A stretch of DNA of 64,000 nt from Brevundimonas sp. LM2. Lineage in GTDB: Bacteria; Pseudomonadota; Alphaproteobacteria; Caulobacterales; Caulobacteraceae. Below the pieces are notes generated by a model. The model saw only the letters and a program-made list of their open reading frames with translations, searched no databases and was not told the origin of the DNA. Positions 8,510-19,736 of the stretch are shown here, piece by piece. The stretch is from assembly GCF_002002865.1 (NCBI RefSeq), contig NZ_CP019508.1:2770501-2834500 (forward strand), written 5' to 3'. The translations under genes were made by a program, and so were the position numbers. Every line of letters starts with the position of its first letter. Position 1 is the stretch's first letter.

Positions 8510-9321
8510 ATGCCCGCCGATACCCAAAGCGCTGCGCGCCCGACCCTCCGCCGCCTGATGGTCGTTCTGGCGACGGTCTTCGCGGTCGTGGCCGGCCAGC
8601 TGCAGCAGTTCGGCAGTATCGGCCAGACGCCGGCCGAGTTCGCCGCCGACAGCGACGCCACCTTGCGTGTCGTGGGCTGGGCCTTCGCCATCTGGGGGCC
8701 GATCTATCTGGGTCTGATGGCCTATGCGGTCCGTCAGGCCCTGCCCCGGACCCCGGAGAGCGAGACGCTCCGCCGCTTCGGATGGCCCTCGGTGCTGGCG
8801 CTGTTCGGGATCGGCGGCTGGATCCTGGCGGCGGCCGTGGACGCAGAGGTGATGACCATCGTGCTGATCTTCGGCGCGCTGAGCGTCTTGGTGATCCCGT
8901 TGCTGCAGAATGCCGCAGCCGTTCGGGCCCTGGGGAGTCAGGACCGCGATCGGTGGCTGGTGATCTGGCCCCTGGCTGCGTTGGCGGGATGGCTGACCAT
9001 CGCCTCGCCGGTCAATCTGCTGACCGTGGCGACCGGAAACGGTGACCTGCCCGCGACCTCCCCCCGACCGTCTGGGCCCTGCTGGCCATCGCCGGCGTGG
9101 TGGCGTTCGCCCTGATCGTGACCTGGCGGACCAGTCTGCTGGCCTATCCTCTGCCCGTGTCCTGGGGGCTGCTGGGGGTGTTCGTGGCCGAGCGCGCCAA
9201 GGGCAATGAGACCCTGGCCTATGGGGCCCTGGCGGCCAGCGGCATTCTGCTGGCTCTGGCGCTGCTGATCACGCTGGGGCTGCGGCAGCGCCACCCCAGC
9301 GTGATCCACGGCGGGGGCTAG
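8510..9321 (+). pseudogene. Trp-rich polytopic membrane protein (TspO/MBR-like), frameshifted
   Basis: Frame 1 from ATG 8510 encodes several hydrophobic segments, including GWAFAIWGPIYLGLMAYAV, typical of tryptophan-rich TspO-like proteins. After LPATSP it runs into a nonsense tail ending at 9115. The remaining membrane segments (VAFALIVTWRTSLLAYPLPV through to HPSVIHGGG) are in another frame ending at 9321. The shift lies at the C6 run at 9060-9065. Adding one C restores a continuous protein of about 270 residues reading SPPTVWALLAIAG. It could be a sequencing error in a homopolymer, a phase-variable tract or a true pseudogene. Confidence 0.75.
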
Positions 9322-9497
9322 ACGCCCTCGCCGTCCAGGCCTTCTTCTTCCTCGTCTTCCACCGGGTCGGCCATGATGGGGCTCTCGGTATTGCCCATCC
9401 GCTCGGCGAGGGCCGAGGCTCCGGCGTCATCGGCGGCGATTTCGGGGGCGTCGTCGTCCTCGGGGGTGGCGGCGGGATCGATGGGCTGGTCGGTCAT
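9318..9497 (-). CDS. Small highly acidic protein, paralogue 2
   Basis: 59 residues starting MTDQPIDPAATPEDDD and ending in VEDEEEEGLDGEGV. The ATG at 9497 is preceded by AGGAGCCTCCC, an excellent ribosome-binding site that is nearly the same as that of paralogue 1. The minus frame is open far upstream, but that is antisense to purL. Its TAG stop overlaps that of the convergent Trp-rich gene within CTAG, the same geometry as paralogue 1 with purQ. Function unknown. Confidence 0.72.
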   Translation of the reverse strand: MTDQPIDPAATPEDDDAPEIAADDAGASALAERMGNTESPIMADPVEDEEEEGLDGEGV

Positions 9498-9602
9498 GGG
9501 AGGCTCCTGTGAGGGGTGTGCCTGAACAGCGACCATGCCGCCGATGCGTTCCCACGACGCGACCGGGCTGACAGTCCCGCCGATCGCGGCTAGAAGCCCG
9601 CC

Positions 9603-11801
<2,199 letters not shown>

Positions 11802-11838
11802 CCATGCGCCGCGCCGAGCCGGTCCGGCGAGGCGTGGC

Positions 11839-12927
11839 ATGAAGGTCGCCGTCGTCCTGCCGGCCGGCTACCTGTTCTCGGAGGCCCGGCCGATCTCGAT
11901 CGAGGCCGTGGTCCGGGCCATGACCCAGGCGAGCGCCGACCGGGACACGACCCTGATCGTCTGCGACGCGGGGGCCGACGACCATGGGCCGTTCGACGTG
12001 CGCACGGTCCAGCCCAGCCGTCTACGCTGGCTGCGGACCTGGCGCGTGATCCGCGCGCTCAGGGACTGGGCCCCCGACTACGTCGAGGTGCATCAGCACG
12101 CGCACAGCGCCCCCGCCATCGCCCGGGCCATGGCCGACATCCCGACCGTGCTCTATCGCCACAATGCGACGCCGGCCCCGAAGACCGCGCGGCAGCGGGC
12201 GCGCTACGACGCCCGCTACCGTCCCCTGGCCGGATTGGTCTTCGTCAGCGACGTCGTCCGGGATCAATTCGCGATCGACTACCCGGCCCTGGCCGAACGC
12301 GCCCACGCCGTCCTCAACCCCATCGACGTCGCCCCGTGGTCGGCGGATCCGGCGGTGCGCGCGCCGTTGATCGTCTTCTCGGGCCGGGCCCTTCCCGAAA
12401 AGGGCCTGGACCTGCTGTGCCAGGCCCTGCCCGCCGTGCTGGAGCGTCGCCCCGACTGGCGCGTCCGCCTTCTGCTGAACGACTGGCACATGCACGGCGC
12501 CTGGGCCGCCCCCCATCTAGTGCCGCTGCAGCAATTCGGGGCGCGGGTCGAGGTCCTGACCAACCAGCCGATGTCGGTGGTGCGCCAAAGCCTGCAGGCC
12601 GCCGCCATCGCGGTCGTCCCCTCGGTCTGGCAGGAGCCGTTCGGCCTGTCGGCGGTGGAGGCGCATGCCGCCGGCGCCGCCGTCATCTCCTCGGGCCGGG
12701 GCGGGCTCCGGCTCGCCTCGGGCCCGCACGCCCTCTATGTCGATCCGCTGACGCCCGAGGCCCTGGGCGAGGCCATGGACGCCCTGATCGCGGACCCGGC
12801 GCGTCGCCTCGCCCTGGCGCGCGAGGGGCAGGCCTATGTGGCGCGGGAACATACCCCCGCCCGGCGCGCCGCCGAGCTGGACGCGCTGCGTCGCCGGATC
12901 GTGGAGGGCGCTGCGTCGCCGCCCTGA
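11839..12927 (+). CDS. GT4-type glycosyltransferase
   Basis: 362 residues from ATG 11839. The N-terminal Rossmann domain is followed by the C-terminal GT-B donor domain, which shows FSGRALPEKGLDLLCQAL and the EX7E-type signature in PSVWQEPFGLSAVEAHAAG. It has no membrane segment and is probably cytoplasmic or peripheral, transferring a sugar from a nucleotide donor to a surface-glycan or lipid acceptor. The acceptor is not predictable. No other polysaccharide genes are adjacent, so the pathway is unclear. Confidence 0.85.
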   Translation: MKVAVVLPAGYLFSEARPISIEAVVRAMTQASADRDTTLIVCDAGADDHGPFDVRTVQPSRLRWLRTWRVIRALRDWAPDYVEVHQHAHSAPAIARAMADIPTVLYRHNATPAPKTARQRARYDARYRPLAGLVFVSDVVRDQFAIDYPALAERAHAVLNPIDVAPWSADPAVRAPLIVFSGRALPEKGLDLLCQALPAVLERRPDWRVRLLLNDWHMHGAWAAPHLVPLQQFGARVEVLTNQPMSVVRQSLQAAAIAVVPSVWQEPFGLSAVEAHAAGAAVISSGRGGLRLASGPHALYVDPLTPEALGEAMDALIADPARRLALAREGQAYVAREHTPARRAAELDALRRRIVEGAASPP

Positions 12928-13007
12928 AACCTGGGGATACGCCGGGCGAGCTTTGCCGAACTGTTACATGCCGACCCTAGTAGGGAGCGTCGCTCCGAGG
13001 ATTTCCG

Positions 13008-14573
13008 ATGTCGCTGTTTCTCTCCCGCCGCTCCCTCCTCGCCGTCGCCGGATTCGGCGGGGCCACCGTGGCCCTCGGGCGTCCGGCCCTCGCCCAGGCG
13101 ATCTTCGAGACCAATCCCTTCCAGCTGGGCGTGGCGGCCGGCGACCCCCTGCCGGATGGCTTCGTGATCTGGACCCGTCTGGCCCCCCGCCCGCTCGAGC
13201 CCGACCACGGCATGCCGTCCCAGCCCATGGCCGTGACCTGGGAGGTCGCGGCCGACGCCGGCTTTGCGACCATCGTCCGCACCGGCGAGGTCGTCGCCCG
13301 TCCGGAGCTGGGACACGCGGTGCATGTCGAGGTCGAGGGACTGGAGGCCGCCCGCCCCTATTTCTACCGTTTCACGGCCGGCAAGGAGCGCAGCGCCGTC
13401 GGCCGGGCCAAGACCACGCCGCTGGTCGGGTCCTCTATCGCCCAGGTCAAGTTCGGGATCGTCGGCTGCCAGGCCTATGAGCAGGGCTATTACACCGCCC
13501 ACCGCAAGATCGCGGGCGAGGATCTGGACTTCATCTTCTGCTACGGCGACTACATCTATGAGGGCCGGGGCAACCGGGTCTTCAACAGCGCCGCCGGCCC
13601 GCAGGAGAACCCGCGCCAGCACGTCGGCGGCGAGATCTATTCCCTGGTCGACTACCGCCAGCGCTATGCCCAGTACAAGATGGACACGGACCTGCAGGCC
13701 AGCCACGCCTCGGCCGCCTGGTTCACCGTCTGGGACGACCACGAGATCGACAACAACTGGGTCAGCGACACGGACCAGGACAACACCCCGCCGGAAGTCT
13801 TCATGCTGCGCAAGGCCGCGGCCATGCAGGCCTATTACGAGCACATGCCGCTGCGCCGCTCGGCGTTCCCGCGCGGGTCGGCCATGCAGCTGTATCGCAA
13901 GGCGACCTATGGCGACCTGTTGGACATCGACCTGCTGGACACCCGCCAGTTCCGGTCGAACCAGCCCTGTGACGACAAGTTCAACGCCGGCTGCGACGGC
14001 ATCAATGACCGCGAGGCCCAGGTTCTGGGTTCGGCGCAGGAGGCCTGGCTGTTCGACGGTCTGAACCGTTCGCAGACCACCTGGAAGGCGCTGGCGCAGC
14101 AGATCATGGTCATGGACCTGGATCGCAATCCCAGCGAGGACTATGGCGTCAACACCGACAGCTGGGCCGGCTATCGCGTGCCCCGCGCCCGCCTGCTGCA
14201 GCACATCAAGGATCGGCGCATCGACAACGTCGTGGTGCTAACCGGCGACGAGCACCAGAACTATGCCGGGGAGCTGTTCATCGACGGCCGCAATCCGGAG
14301 GGCGATCCCATCGCCACGGAGTTCGTCTCGACCTCGATCAGCTCCGGCGGCGACGGCGTCGATCAGCGCCCGGACATGGCCCGCATCCAGTCGGTCAACC
14401 CGATCCTCAAGTTCAACAACGCCCAGCGCGGCTATGTGATCTGCGACGTGACGCCGGAGCGCTGGCAGACCGAGTTCAAGGTGCTGGACCAGATCCACGA
14501 CCGCAACGGCGTGCTGACCACCCGAGCGAAGTTCGCCATCGAGGCAGGGAATGCGCGGCTGGTCAGCGCCTGA
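13008..14573 (+). CDS. phoD: PhoD-family alkaline phosphatase / phosphodiesterase, Tat-exported
   Basis: 521 residues. The N-terminus SRRSLLAVAGFGGATVAL is a twin-arginine signal, followed by AQAIFETNPFQLGVAAGDP, the typical start of mature PhoD. Metal-site motifs are CYGDYIYEGRG, VWDDHEIDNNW and LTGDEHQNYAG. PhoD enzymes are Ca/Fe-dependent phosphomono- and diesterases of the periplasm that release phosphate from organic esters. A CTGTTAC half-site just upstream faintly resembles a Pho box, but I would not call it. Confidence 0.92.
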   Translation: MSLFLSRRSLLAVAGFGGATVALGRPALAQAIFETNPFQLGVAAGDPLPDGFVIWTRLAPRPLEPDHGMPSQPMAVTWEVAADAGFATIVRTGEVVARPELGHAVHVEVEGLEAARPYFYRFTAGKERSAVGRAKTTPLVGSSIAQVKFGIVGCQAYEQGYYTAHRKIAGEDLDFIFCYGDYIYEGRGNRVFNSAAGPQENPRQHVGGEIYSLVDYRQRYAQYKMDTDLQASHASAAWFTVWDDHEIDNNWVSDTDQDNTPPEVFMLRKAAAMQAYYEHMPLRRSAFPRGSAMQLYRKATYGDLLDIDLLDTRQFRSNQPCDDKFNAGCDGINDREAQVLGSAQEAWLFDGLNRSQTTWKALAQQIMVMDLDRNPSEDYGVNTDSWAGYRVPRARLLQHIKDRRIDNVVVLTGDEHQNYAGELFIDGRNPEGDPIATEFVSTSISSGGDGVDQRPDMARIQSVNPILKFNNAQRGYVICDVTPERWQTEFKVLDQIHDRNGVLTTRAKFAIEAGNARLVSA

Positions 14574-14682
14574 CCCCGAAGCCGTCAGCCGCTTCAATCG
14601 CGGCCTGCGGCACCGTTTCCTGCGGACAGCTGAGTCCGCCTGAGGCAAACCGGGCTCGACCGCTGCATTTATAGGCCTTCGC

Positions 14683-15108
14683 ATGACCCTTCCGCGCCTC
14701 GCTCTCCTCACCCTGCCGTTTCTGCTCGCCGCGTGCGACGGGGGCGGAGATCCGGTGCAGCAGGCCCTGCTGGAAACCTCGTCCAAGAACCACGCCGCGA
14801 CGGTCGTCGAGGGCGAGGTGTCCGGCCCTCAGGATCACGCCGGCCACGGCGCCATGGCCGGCAACGCGGCCTTCGCCGAATCCGAGGCCGAGATGCACCG
14901 GTTGATGACGGCCGCCAGCGGCGAGACGGTGGACCAGGCCTATGTCGCCAAGATGATCGCGCACCACCAGGGCGCGGTGGCGATGGCCGAGGTGGCGCTC
15001 GCCGAGAGCACCGACCCGGAGATCCGCCGCATGGCCCAGGCGGTCATCGAGGCCCAGACGCGCGAGATCGCCGAGATGCGCGCCTGGTCGCCGTCGAACG
15101 GGACCTGA
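14683..15108 (+). CDS. DUF305 family lipoprotein
   Basis: 141 residues. The signal ends in lipobox LLAAC (Cys about 18). The DUF305 core is YVAKMIAHHQGAVAMAEVAL near residues 87-106, a ferritin-like His-pair motif also found in copper-resistance-associated proteins. An HAGHGAM segment may add metal ligands. It is predicted to be anchored to a periplasmic membrane face. A small hairpin (GCGGAC/GTCCGC, 14622-14639) lies between phoD and this gene. Confidence 0.85.
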   Translation: MTLPRLALLTLPFLLAACDGGGDPVQQALLETSSKNHAATVVEGEVSGPQDHAGHGAMAGNAAFAESEAEMHRLMTAASGETVDQAYVAKMIAHHQGAVAMAEVALAESTDPEIRRMAQAVIEAQTREIAEMRAWSPSNGT

Positions 15109-15181
15109 CGCGATGAATTCGCGTATCGCGGTTTGACAAGAAGTCTCGGCCATGGGCTCATCCCTTCCTGGGAGGATGCCA

Positions 15182-17362
15182 ATGAAAATGCGGCGGAGGA
15201 GCTTTCTCAGCGGCGTGGCCGGCCTGGCGCTGGTCGCCGCCTCGGGTCATCGGGTGCTTGCAAGCGCCGCTGATGGTCCGGTTCCACCGACGGCGCGGGT
15301 CGAACCGGTGACCGAGACCTTCTTCGGCCGATCGGTCACGGACCCGTACCGCTGGATGGAGACACCGACCGATCCCGACTGGGAACCCTATATGCGCGGC
15401 AACGCCGCCCACGCCCGCGCCATTCTGGACGCCATCCCAGGCCGCGAAGCGCTGGCAGTGCGCATTTCGGGATTGACCGGATCGAACGCGAACGCGGGCG
15501 CGCCGACCGTGGCGGGGGGCCGGCTGTTCTATCAGAAGCGCGAAGAGGGAAAGGATACCGCAGCCCTGTTCGTGCGCGAACACCTCGACGCCGCCGATCG
15601 CGTACTGGTCGATCCCGACTCCCTGAAGGCGGGGGGAACTCATGTGTCTCTGGACTGGTGGTCAGCGTCGCCCGACGGCCGCCATGTCGTCTATGGCCTG
15701 TCGCCGGCGGGGTCCGAGAACTCGGTCCTCCAGATCATGGTCGTCGATACCGGGGAGATCCTTCCCGAGCGGATCGACCGCACCCAGTACGCCTCTCCCT
15801 TCTGGCTGCCCGATGGATCGGGCTTCCTGTACATCCGTCTCGCGGGTGCGGCCCCGGGATCGCGCGAATACTACCTCGACAGCGTCTGCTGGCTGCATCG
15901 GCTGAACACGCCGGCCGACGACGACGTCCGCATCCTGCAACGGGGCCAGTATGCGGATGTCCCGAGCGATCCGACGGACTTTCCCTTCGTCGTGATCGAT
16001 CCAAGTTCCGACCATGTCTTGGTCGCCATGATCGGCGGGGTCCGGCGCGAGAACCCCCTCTGGACCGCGCGACTGGACGACCTGCTGGCCGGCCAGCCAA
16101 AATGGCAGCCTGTCGCCACCGTTGCGGATGAAGTCATCAACTTTGCTTTCAAGGGCGACGACCTCTGGCTGCTGACGACGAAGGACGCCGACAACGGCAA
16201 GCTGTTGCGCACCCGCATGTCCGAACCGGATCTGGTGGGCGCCGTCGTGGTGATGCCCCAAGGCGACTTGGTCATCGAGAACCTGGGGGCCGCCGCCGAT
16301 GCGCTGTATGTCACCCAACTCGATGGCGGCTATCAGACGCTCTTCAGGAGCCAGGACGGTGGGGCGTTGGAACCGATCCCCCTCCCCTTCGAAGGGAGCA
16401 TCCAGCAGTTGAGCGTCACGACCGACCAGCCGGGAGCCTATCTTCGGCTTACCAGTTGGCTCGAGCCGTCAGGCGTATGGCATCTGGATGCCGACGGGCG
16501 GGTGACCGACACCGGCCTGGCACCCAAGCCGGACATCGACACCACGCCTTACGAACTGACCCGTGACTTCGCCGTCGCTCGGGACGGCACGCGCGTGCCG
16601 GTCTCGATCATCTCCAAGAAGGGCGCGCCGCGCGACGGCTCGAACCCGACGATGGTCGAGGCCTACGGGGCCTATCAATCCGTGTCGTCGCCCGGTTTCG
16701 ACACACGCGGCATCGCCTTTCTGGAAAAGGGCGGCGTCCAGGCGGTCGCCCATGTCAGGGGCGGCGGCGAGTATGGCAAGCGCTGGTGGCGGGCGGGCCG
16801 CAAGCTGACCAAGCCCAACACCTGGCGCGACCTGATCGATGTCTGCGAACACCTGGTGGCGCAGGGATGGACCTCGCCCGCCAAACTCGGTGCCATCGGG
16901 GGGTCAGCCGGCGGGATCACCATGGGTCGCGCCCTGACGGAACGGCCCGACCTGTTCGCCCTCGTCGTACCGGCCGTCGGATGCCTGAATACTCTGCGCA
17001 TCGAGTTCAGCCAGAATGGTCCGCCGAACATCGAGGAGTTCGGCACCGTGACGACCGAGGAGGGTTTCCGGGGGCTGTATGAGATGGATTCCCTGCATCA
17101 TGTCGTCGACGGCACCCGCTATCCGGCCGTCCTGCTGACCCACGGCATGACCGACCCCCGGGTCGAGCCCTGGAACTCGGGCAAGATGGCGGCGCGTTTG
17201 CGAGCCGCGGCATCTACCGACAGCGGCCCGATCCTGCTGCGGGTGGATTTCGACGCCGGCCATGGCCTCGGCTCCACGCGGACCCAGCAGGACCAGGAAA
17301 CCGCCGACGTCTACGCCTTTTTCCTGCAGCGGACCAATCACCCCGAGTTCGCGCCGGCCTGA
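15182..17362 (+). CDS. Prolyl oligopeptidase family serine peptidase (S9A)
   Basis: 726 residues from ATG 15182, chosen because GGGAGG sits 8 bases upstream; the ORF opens at 15152. The N-terminal RRRSFLSGVAGLALVAASG looks like a Tat-type signal. The S9A architecture is seen: DPYRWMETPTDPDWEPY at the start, a seven-bladed propeller, then the catalytic domain with GAIGGSAGGITMGRAL (Ser nucleophile), LTHGMTDPRVEPW (Asp) and FDAGHGLGS (His). It cleaves after proline in short peptides and is probably periplasmic. TTGACA at 15133 is a candidate -35 element. Confidence 0.92.
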   Translation: MKMRRRSFLSGVAGLALVAASGHRVLASAADGPVPPTARVEPVTETFFGRSVTDPYRWMETPTDPDWEPYMRGNAAHARAILDAIPGREALAVRISGLTGSNANAGAPTVAGGRLFYQKREEGKDTAALFVREHLDAADRVLVDPDSLKAGGTHVSLDWWSASPDGRHVVYGLSPAGSENSVLQIMVVDTGEILPERIDRTQYASPFWLPDGSGFLYIRLAGAAPGSREYYLDSVCWLHRLNTPADDDVRILQRGQYADVPSDPTDFPFVVIDPSSDHVLVAMIGGVRRENPLWTARLDDLLAGQPKWQPVATVADEVINFAFKGDDLWLLTTKDADNGKLLRTRMSEPDLVGAVVVMPQGDLVIENLGAAADALYVTQLDGGYQTLFRSQDGGALEPIPLPFEGSIQQLSVTTDQPGAYLRLTSWLEPSGVWHLDADGRVTDTGLAPKPDIDTTPYELTRDFAVARDGTRVPVSIISKKGAPRDGSNPTMVEAYGAYQSVSSPGFDTRGIAFLEKGGVQAVAHVRGGGEYGKRWWRAGRKLTKPNTWRDLIDVCEHLVAQGWTSPAKLGAIGGSAGGITMGRALTERPDLFALVVPAVGCLNTLRIEFSQNGPPNIEEFGTVTTEEGFRGLYEMDSLHHVVDGTRYPAVLLTHGMTDPRVEPWNSGKMAARLRAAASTDSGPILLRVDFDAGHGLGSTRTQQDQETADVYAFFLQRTNHPEFAPA

Positions 17363-17373
17363 CGTTCAGGCCG
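17355..17373. terminator. Compact palindromic terminator shared by convergent genes
   Basis: CGGCCTGA (17355-17362) and TCAGGCCG (17366-17373) form a perfect 8-bp stem around a CGT loop. The palindrome contains the TGA of the S9 peptidase and the stop of the ymdB-like gene on the other strand. It lacks a T-run, so it may act as a hairpin stop or mRNA 3-prime stabiliser. Confidence 0.55.
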
Positions 17374-18190
17374 CCTCGGGGATCGTCTGCTTCAATCGTC
17401 CACCGACGCGGATCGGCTCGATGCGGACCGCCAGGCCGGTCTTGTCGTCGGTCTCGACATAGACGCCGCAGACGGTCGCCGGTCCGTGGGCGGGGGAGTA
17501 ACGTCCCTGCGAGATCCGGGTGGTGAAGCGCCGCAGCGGCTCTTCCTTCTCGTTGCCGATGACGCTGTCGTAGTCGCAGCAGCCGCCGGCGTCGGTCTGA
17601 TAGGCCGTGCCGCCCGGCAGGATCTGGGCATCGGCGGTCGGGACATGGGTGTGGGTGCCGATCACCAGAGAGGCCCGCCCGTCGCAGAAATGGCCCATGG
17701 CCATCTTCTCCGACGTCGCCTCGCAGTGCATGTCGACGATCACGGCGTCGGCGACATGGCCCAGGGGGGCGGCGTTCAGTTCGCGGTCCACCGCGCCGAA
17801 CGGATCGTCGACGGCGTCCATATGGATCCGGCCCAGCACGTTCATGACCAGGACGGTCTTGCCCGACGGCGTCTCGAACAGATTGGCCCCCGCCCCCGGC
17901 GCGTCCATCAGCCGGGGATAGTTGGCCGGGCGGATCAGGCGCGGCTCGCGCACGATATAGGTCAGGGCTTCGCGCTGGTCCCAGGAGTGATTGCCCAGGG
18001 TCAGGCAGTCGGCCCCCGCCATGAACAGCTCCTTGGCCGTGTTTTCGGTGATGCCGAACCCGCCGGCGGCGTTCTCGGCATTGACCACGACGAAGTCGAG
18101 CTTCAGGACCCGCTTCAGCCCCGGCAGGTGGTCGGACAGGCCATCGCGACCGGACTTGCCGATCACATCGCCGAAGAAGGCAAGACGCAT
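17366..18190 (-). CDS. YmdB-family metallophosphoesterase
   Basis: 274 residues, typical for this family (TIGR00282). Motifs in order are MRLAFFGDVIGKSGR, VVNAENAAGGFGI, LTLGNHSWDQRE, VDMHCEATSEK and IGTHTHVPTADAQ, which together form the dinuclear metal site. Characterised YmdB hydrolyses 2',3'-cyclic nucleotides and affects RNA turnover and biofilm choice in Bacillus; the role here is inferred. It lies 6 bp downstream of the cyclo-ligase gene and is probably co-transcribed with it. Confidence 0.9.
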   Translation of the reverse strand: MRLAFFGDVIGKSGRDGLSDHLPGLKRVLKLDFVVVNAENAAGGFGITENTAKELFMAGADCLTLGNHSWDQREALTYIVREPRLIRPANYPRLMDAPGAGANLFETPSGKTVLVMNVLGRIHMDAVDDPFGAVDRELNAAPLGHVADAVIVDMHCEATSEKMAMGHFCDGRASLVIGTHTHVPTADAQILPGGTAYQTDAGGCCDYDSVIGNEKEEPLRRFTTRISQGRYSPAHGPATVCGVYVETDDKTGLAVRIEPIRVGGRLKQTIPEAA

Positions 18191-18196
18191 GAGGAG

Positions 18197-18757
18197 TTAG
18201 ACCTTTCGGGCGGCGGTATAGCCGACCTCGGTCAGAACACCATGCAGGCGGATGTCATGCGACTCCATGGGCAGGCGCTCGACCCTCTGGCCCGCATAGG
18301 CCAGGCCGATGCGCACGGCCTCCGGTCGAGCGGCGAAGGTCCGGTCATAGTAGCCGCCCCCCTGCCCCAGTCGCCCCCCGAGATCGTCGAAGGCCAGCAG
18401 CGGCGTCAGGATCAGATCGGGATCGACGACCCCGGCCAGGGGCAGCGGTGCCGGACAACCGGCGGCGTCCGGCTCCAGCGGATCGCCCGGCGACCAGCGC
18501 CGAAAGACCATGGGAGCGTCGGTCCGCAGCACCACCGGCAGGCACAGCGCCCGGCCGCCAACGATCACGGCCTCGGCCAGAGGCTCGGGATCGAACTCGG
18601 TGCCCATGGCGCGATAGAGGGCCACCAGGGATCCGGGCGGAAGATCATCGGAGAAAAGGGCCGCTTGATAGGCCGCATCGGGAGCTGAAACCGCCAGACC
18701 TCGACGTCGGGCGCGGGCCTCGGCGCGAAGGGCAGCCTTGTCGGTCGAGGGGGCCAC
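18197..18757 (-). CDS. ygfA: 5-formyltetrahydrofolate cyclo-ligase
   Basis: 186 residues, the usual size. Recognisable elements are the basic N-terminus KAALRAEARARRRGL, the RAMGTEFDPEPL segment, DLILTPLLAFDDLGGRLGQG and the ATP-site GQGGGYYDRTF near residue 137. It converts 5-formyl-THF to 5,10-methenyl-THF using ATP (folate one-carbon pool). The zapA-6S RNA-ygfA order is a well-known bacterial synteny and is reproduced here on the minus strand. Confidence 0.93.
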   Translation of the reverse strand: MAPSTDKAALRAEARARRRGLAVSAPDAAYQAALFSDDLPPGSLVALYRAMGTEFDPEPLAEAVIVGGRALCLPVVLRTDAPMVFRRWSPGDPLEPDAAGCPAPLPLAGVVDPDLILTPLLAFDDLGGRLGQGGGYYDRTFAARPEAVRIGLAYAGQRVERLPMESHDIRLHGVLTEVGYTAARKV

Positions 18758-18819
18758 GGGCAGGGCTCAAGCAGCGAGCGACCGCATCGCGAGCGGTAGC
18801 GCCCTGAACAGGGAAGAGG

Positions 18820-18965
18820 TTGGCGGCGCCATAAGAGCCGTGAAGGACGGTTTAAATCCTCTCGAGCCTGGGTAGCCAGGTGGGCTCCGTGTACCCGACC
18901 CCACGAGGTCAGACAGGGACAGATCCCTTCGAGTGAATTAAGGCCGCGAGGATGTGTTGCCTTCG
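18820..18965 (-). ncRNA. ssrS: 6S RNA (RNA polymerase regulator)
   Basis: The 302-bp gap between zapA and ygfA holds no ORF but folds on the minus strand like 6S RNA. There is a closing stem (ATCCTC near 18950 with GAGGAT near 18860), an internal bubble with small hairpins GGGATCTGTCCC and CCTGGCTACCCAGG, and an apical stem (CTCGTG with CACGGAG). Location plus the bubble-and-stem layout support the call. The ends are approximate. 6S RNA sequesters sigma-70 holoenzyme in stationary phase. A covariance search (Rfam 6S) would settle it. Confidence 0.62.
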
Positions 18966-19059
18966 ACGTGAGCCACAGCAGGACCCGCCGCTGATCAAGA
19001 TAGGCGCGGAGCGGCCGCTCGGCAATGGCTGGCGGGTCCCCGTCGATCAAGGCCTGCGA

Positions 19060-19386
19060 TCAGAGACTGCGCGTGATCTTCTCGATCCGGGCCGCGACCG
19101 CGTTCAGCGCTTCGGCCACACCGGCCTCCGCCGACGGAGCGGCGCCTGCTGAAGCGGTCAGGGTGATCTCGCCCCCCACGGCCAGCCGCGCCTCGTGCAG
19201 TTCGTCGGCCAGGACCAGCGCCGCCATCAGGAACAGCCGGAGATCCCCCACATGGCCCACATCGGCGGCGACCTGGCGGACATGGTTGTCGAATTGTCGG
19301 GCCAGGACGCGGACCCGGTCCTCCTGCCCGTCGGCGCAGCCCACCGCATAGGGGCGCCCGTTGATCTCGACCGTCACCGTCGCCAT
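19060..19386 (-). CDS. zapA: Cell division protein ZapA
   Basis: 108 residues. It opens MATVTVEINGRPYAVGCADG, followed by the characteristic long helix RVRVLARQFDNHVRQVA and LRLFLMAALVLADELHEAR. ZapA binds FtsZ filaments at the septum. The start overlaps the stop of the upstream DUF4164 gene by one base (TGATG), indicating translational coupling. 6S RNA and ygfA follow on the same strand. Confidence 0.88.
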   Translation of the reverse strand: MATVTVEINGRPYAVGCADGQEDRVRVLARQFDNHVRQVAADVGHVGDLRLFLMAALVLADELHEARLAVGGEITLTASAGAAPSAEAGVAEALNAVAARIEKITRSL

Positions 19387-19640
19387 CAGTCGGCGGTCCC
19401 GGCAAGGATGGTGCGCAGCGCCTCGGCCGCCCGGGCCAGCGCCGCGGAGGCCTCTCGCCCCGCCGCCTCCAGCTCGGCGATCCGCGCCTTCTCGGCCGAC
19501 GGGCTGCCCGGCGAGGTGGGCAGGGCGAACAGGTCGTCGTCAGGCGCGGCGGGCGCCCCCTTCAGGTCGTCGATCCGCTTCTCCAGCAGGGCCAGGGCCT
19601 GGTCGATCCGGTCGCGCGCGGCGGTAGTGGCATCGGCCAT
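19386..19640 (-). CDS. DUF4164-like coiled-coil protein upstream of zapA
   Basis: 84 residues from ATG 19640. It is highly helical, with KRIDDLKGAP and KARIAELEAAGREASAALARA predicted to form a coiled coil, and has no signal or membrane segment. A small coiled-coil ORF before zapA is common in Caulobacterales, so a division-related role is suggested only by context. Its longer upstream reading frame is antisense to tkt and is rejected. It is divergent from tkt across about 96 bp. Confidence 0.8.
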   Translation of the reverse strand: MADATTAARDRIDQALALLEKRIDDLKGAPAAPDDDLFALPTSPGSPSAEKARIAELEAAGREASAALARAAEALRTILAGTAD

Positions 19641-19736
19641 CGATCGTATCCCTCCAGATTTCGTATAGAACCCGCCCGCGTCGCGCGGTAAAGCGGCGCC
19701 GCCTGCCTTTTCCGCCCCAAGACGAAAGATTTGCCC

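Noticed and set aside
12970-13007. Pho box upstream of phoD
   Set aside because: Only one CTGTTAC-like half with five of seven matches; the second half is absent.
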